This document shows, piece by piece, positions 4,416 to 5,125 of a DNA stretch of 5,125 nucleotides (positions are counted from its first letter, which is position 1; each line of letters begins with the position of its first letter). The position numbers and the translations under genes were made by a program. The stretch lies in the NCBI GenBank assembly GCA_030615845.1, contig JAUWYM010000083.1, positions 1 to 5,125 of the forward strand, given 5' to 3'. The notes beneath the pieces were generated by a model. The model was not told where the DNA came from. It was given only the letters and a program-made list of their open reading frames with translations, and searched no databases. Source of the DNA: Thermoplasmatota archaeon (GTDB taxonomy: Archaea > Thermoplasmatota > E2 > DHVEG-1).

Positions 4416-5125
4416 AGGTTGTAATGATACCAAACAATCATGATTACATCTTTGAACTAAAAGCCAACTTGGAGTCTAAAGGTATTCATGTTGCTTTGAT
4501 GTCGTACTTTCATTATGCGGCCCCATACAATATTTTAAAACTACTAATGTTAAAACTGAAGGGCTATAGCATTTTTCATATCCATTTTGAGTACGCTTTT
4601 CCTTCTACATTTTTTATGAAAATTATTGTAAAATTTTTGAAACTTCTGAATTACAAAATAGTTTGGACTATACATGATATTAGTAGTAACTATACCAGTA
4701 AATTTCGTACAAAAGAAAAATCACGTTGGCTTTATGAAAATACTGATTATAAATTTGTACACTACAAATCTAATCTTGCAAGATTAAAAGAATGTTTTGA
4801 TGTAGAAATAGATAATGTTGAAGTGATATTTCATCCTGTTTTTAATTATCCTAATAATATTACAACAGAGGAAGCAAGGAACCGCTTGGGAATACCAAGT
4901 TCTAAAAAAGTGATACTATCTTTTGGAATGATAAAGAAATACAAGGGGCAAATTGAATTGGTAAAGGCTTTTGAAAAGTTAAACAAAGAATATATTTGTT
5001 TGATTGTCGGTTCAGGACGAAATTACTCTGAGACTTCAGAGTTTATTAAAAAGAAAGCAAAACAATACAAAGATCGGCTTATGTTCATAGATAAATATAT
5101 TCCAGAGGATGAAATTCAGATCTAT
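4412..5125 (+). CDS. Family 4 (GT-B fold) glycosyltransferase, N-terminal 238 residues, cut by the window end
   Basis: GTG start at 4412, frame open to the last base. GGAGGT at 4398-4403 lies eight bases before the GTG; the next ATG (4424) is too far from it. The N-terminal acceptor domain includes FHIHFEY (55-61) and VWTIHDI (84-90). The linker FHPVFNYP (140-147) and EEARNRLGI (153-161) lead into the donor domain with ILSFGMIKKYKG (168-179), where K175 and K178 fit the phosphate-contacting positions, and LIVGSG (197-202). This pattern is typical of GT4 enzymes that add hexoses to lipid-linked oligosaccharides on the inner membrane face. The ExxxxxxxE donor-binding motif should lie just beyond the window. 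Amphipathic basic stretches near 41-51 and 69-82 may attach it to the membrane. The sugar donor cannot be read from this part. It has its own promoter. Confidence -1.
   Translation, partial: MKVVMIPNNHDYIFELKANLESKGIHVALMSYFHYAAPYNILKLLMLKLKGYSIFHIHFEYAFPSTFFMKIIVKFLKLLNYKIVWTIHDISSNYTSKFRTKEKSRWLYENTDYKFVHYKSNLARLKECFDVEIDNVEVIFHPVFNYPNNITTEEARNRLGIPSSKKVILSFGMIKKYKGQIELVKAFEKLNKEYICLIVGSGRNYSETSEFIKKKAKQYKDRLMFIDKYIPEDEIQIY

Noticed and set aside
1..5125. CRISPR array, tRNA or rRNA genes, insertion sequences, toxin-antitoxin or phage genes
   Set aside because: No regularly spaced repeats, no tRNA-like cloverleaf or rRNA segment, no transposase or terminal inverted repeats were seen on either strand.

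Overview
The window is an AT-rich piece of a surface-polysaccharide or protein-glycosylation locus, most likely from an archaeon. The archaeal reading rests on three things seen in the sequence. TTTATATATAA boxes with no convincing bacterial -35/-10 pair lie upstream of the plus-strand genes. A TATA element sits about 28 bases before a start codon that has no Shine-Dalgarno site, which is a leaderless arrangement. The genes inside the operons have strong GGAGG-type sites. The lineage cannot be named from this sequence; a methanogen, another euryarchaeote or a DPANN archaeon would all fit, and a bacterial origin is not fully excluded.

Left part (1-2886): the C-terminal end of a UDP-sugar dehydrogenase reads rightward and ends at 267. 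Facing it is a tightly packed leftward operon of three genes, each pair overlapping by four bases (ATGA): a Gfo/Idh/MocA 3-dehydrogenase (2886-1903), a hexapeptide-repeat N-acetyltransferase with a four-cysteine tail (1906-1331), and a DegT-type PLP aminotransferase (1334-264). Together these four genes match the WbpA/B/E/D route: UDP-GlcNAc is oxidised at C6, oxidised at C3, transaminated and N-acetylated to a UDP-2,3-diacetamido uronic acid. Sugars of this kind occur in bacterial O-antigens and in N-glycans of methanogens. No C2-epimerase is visible here.

Right part (2887-5125): three rightward transcription units follow, each with its own TATA-type promoter built on a shared pattern (ACGWTAW-N-TTTWTAWA). 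Unit 1 has a possible 32-residue ORF and then a complete family-2 glycosyltransferase (3160-3900). Unit 2 appears to encode only a 28-residue peptide (4096-4182) behind a roughly 90-base leader with a hairpin. Unit 3 has a possible 15-codon ORF whose stop overlaps the GTG start of a family-4 glycosyltransferase that runs off the window. Units 1 and 2 end in hairpin-plus-T-tract terminators that share a 15-base sequence.

The simplest overall picture is that the left half makes an unusual activated amino sugar and the right half assembles a glycan. The part that ordinary annotation does not explain is the set of very small ORFs and the repeated promoter/terminator cassette between the glycosyltransferases.
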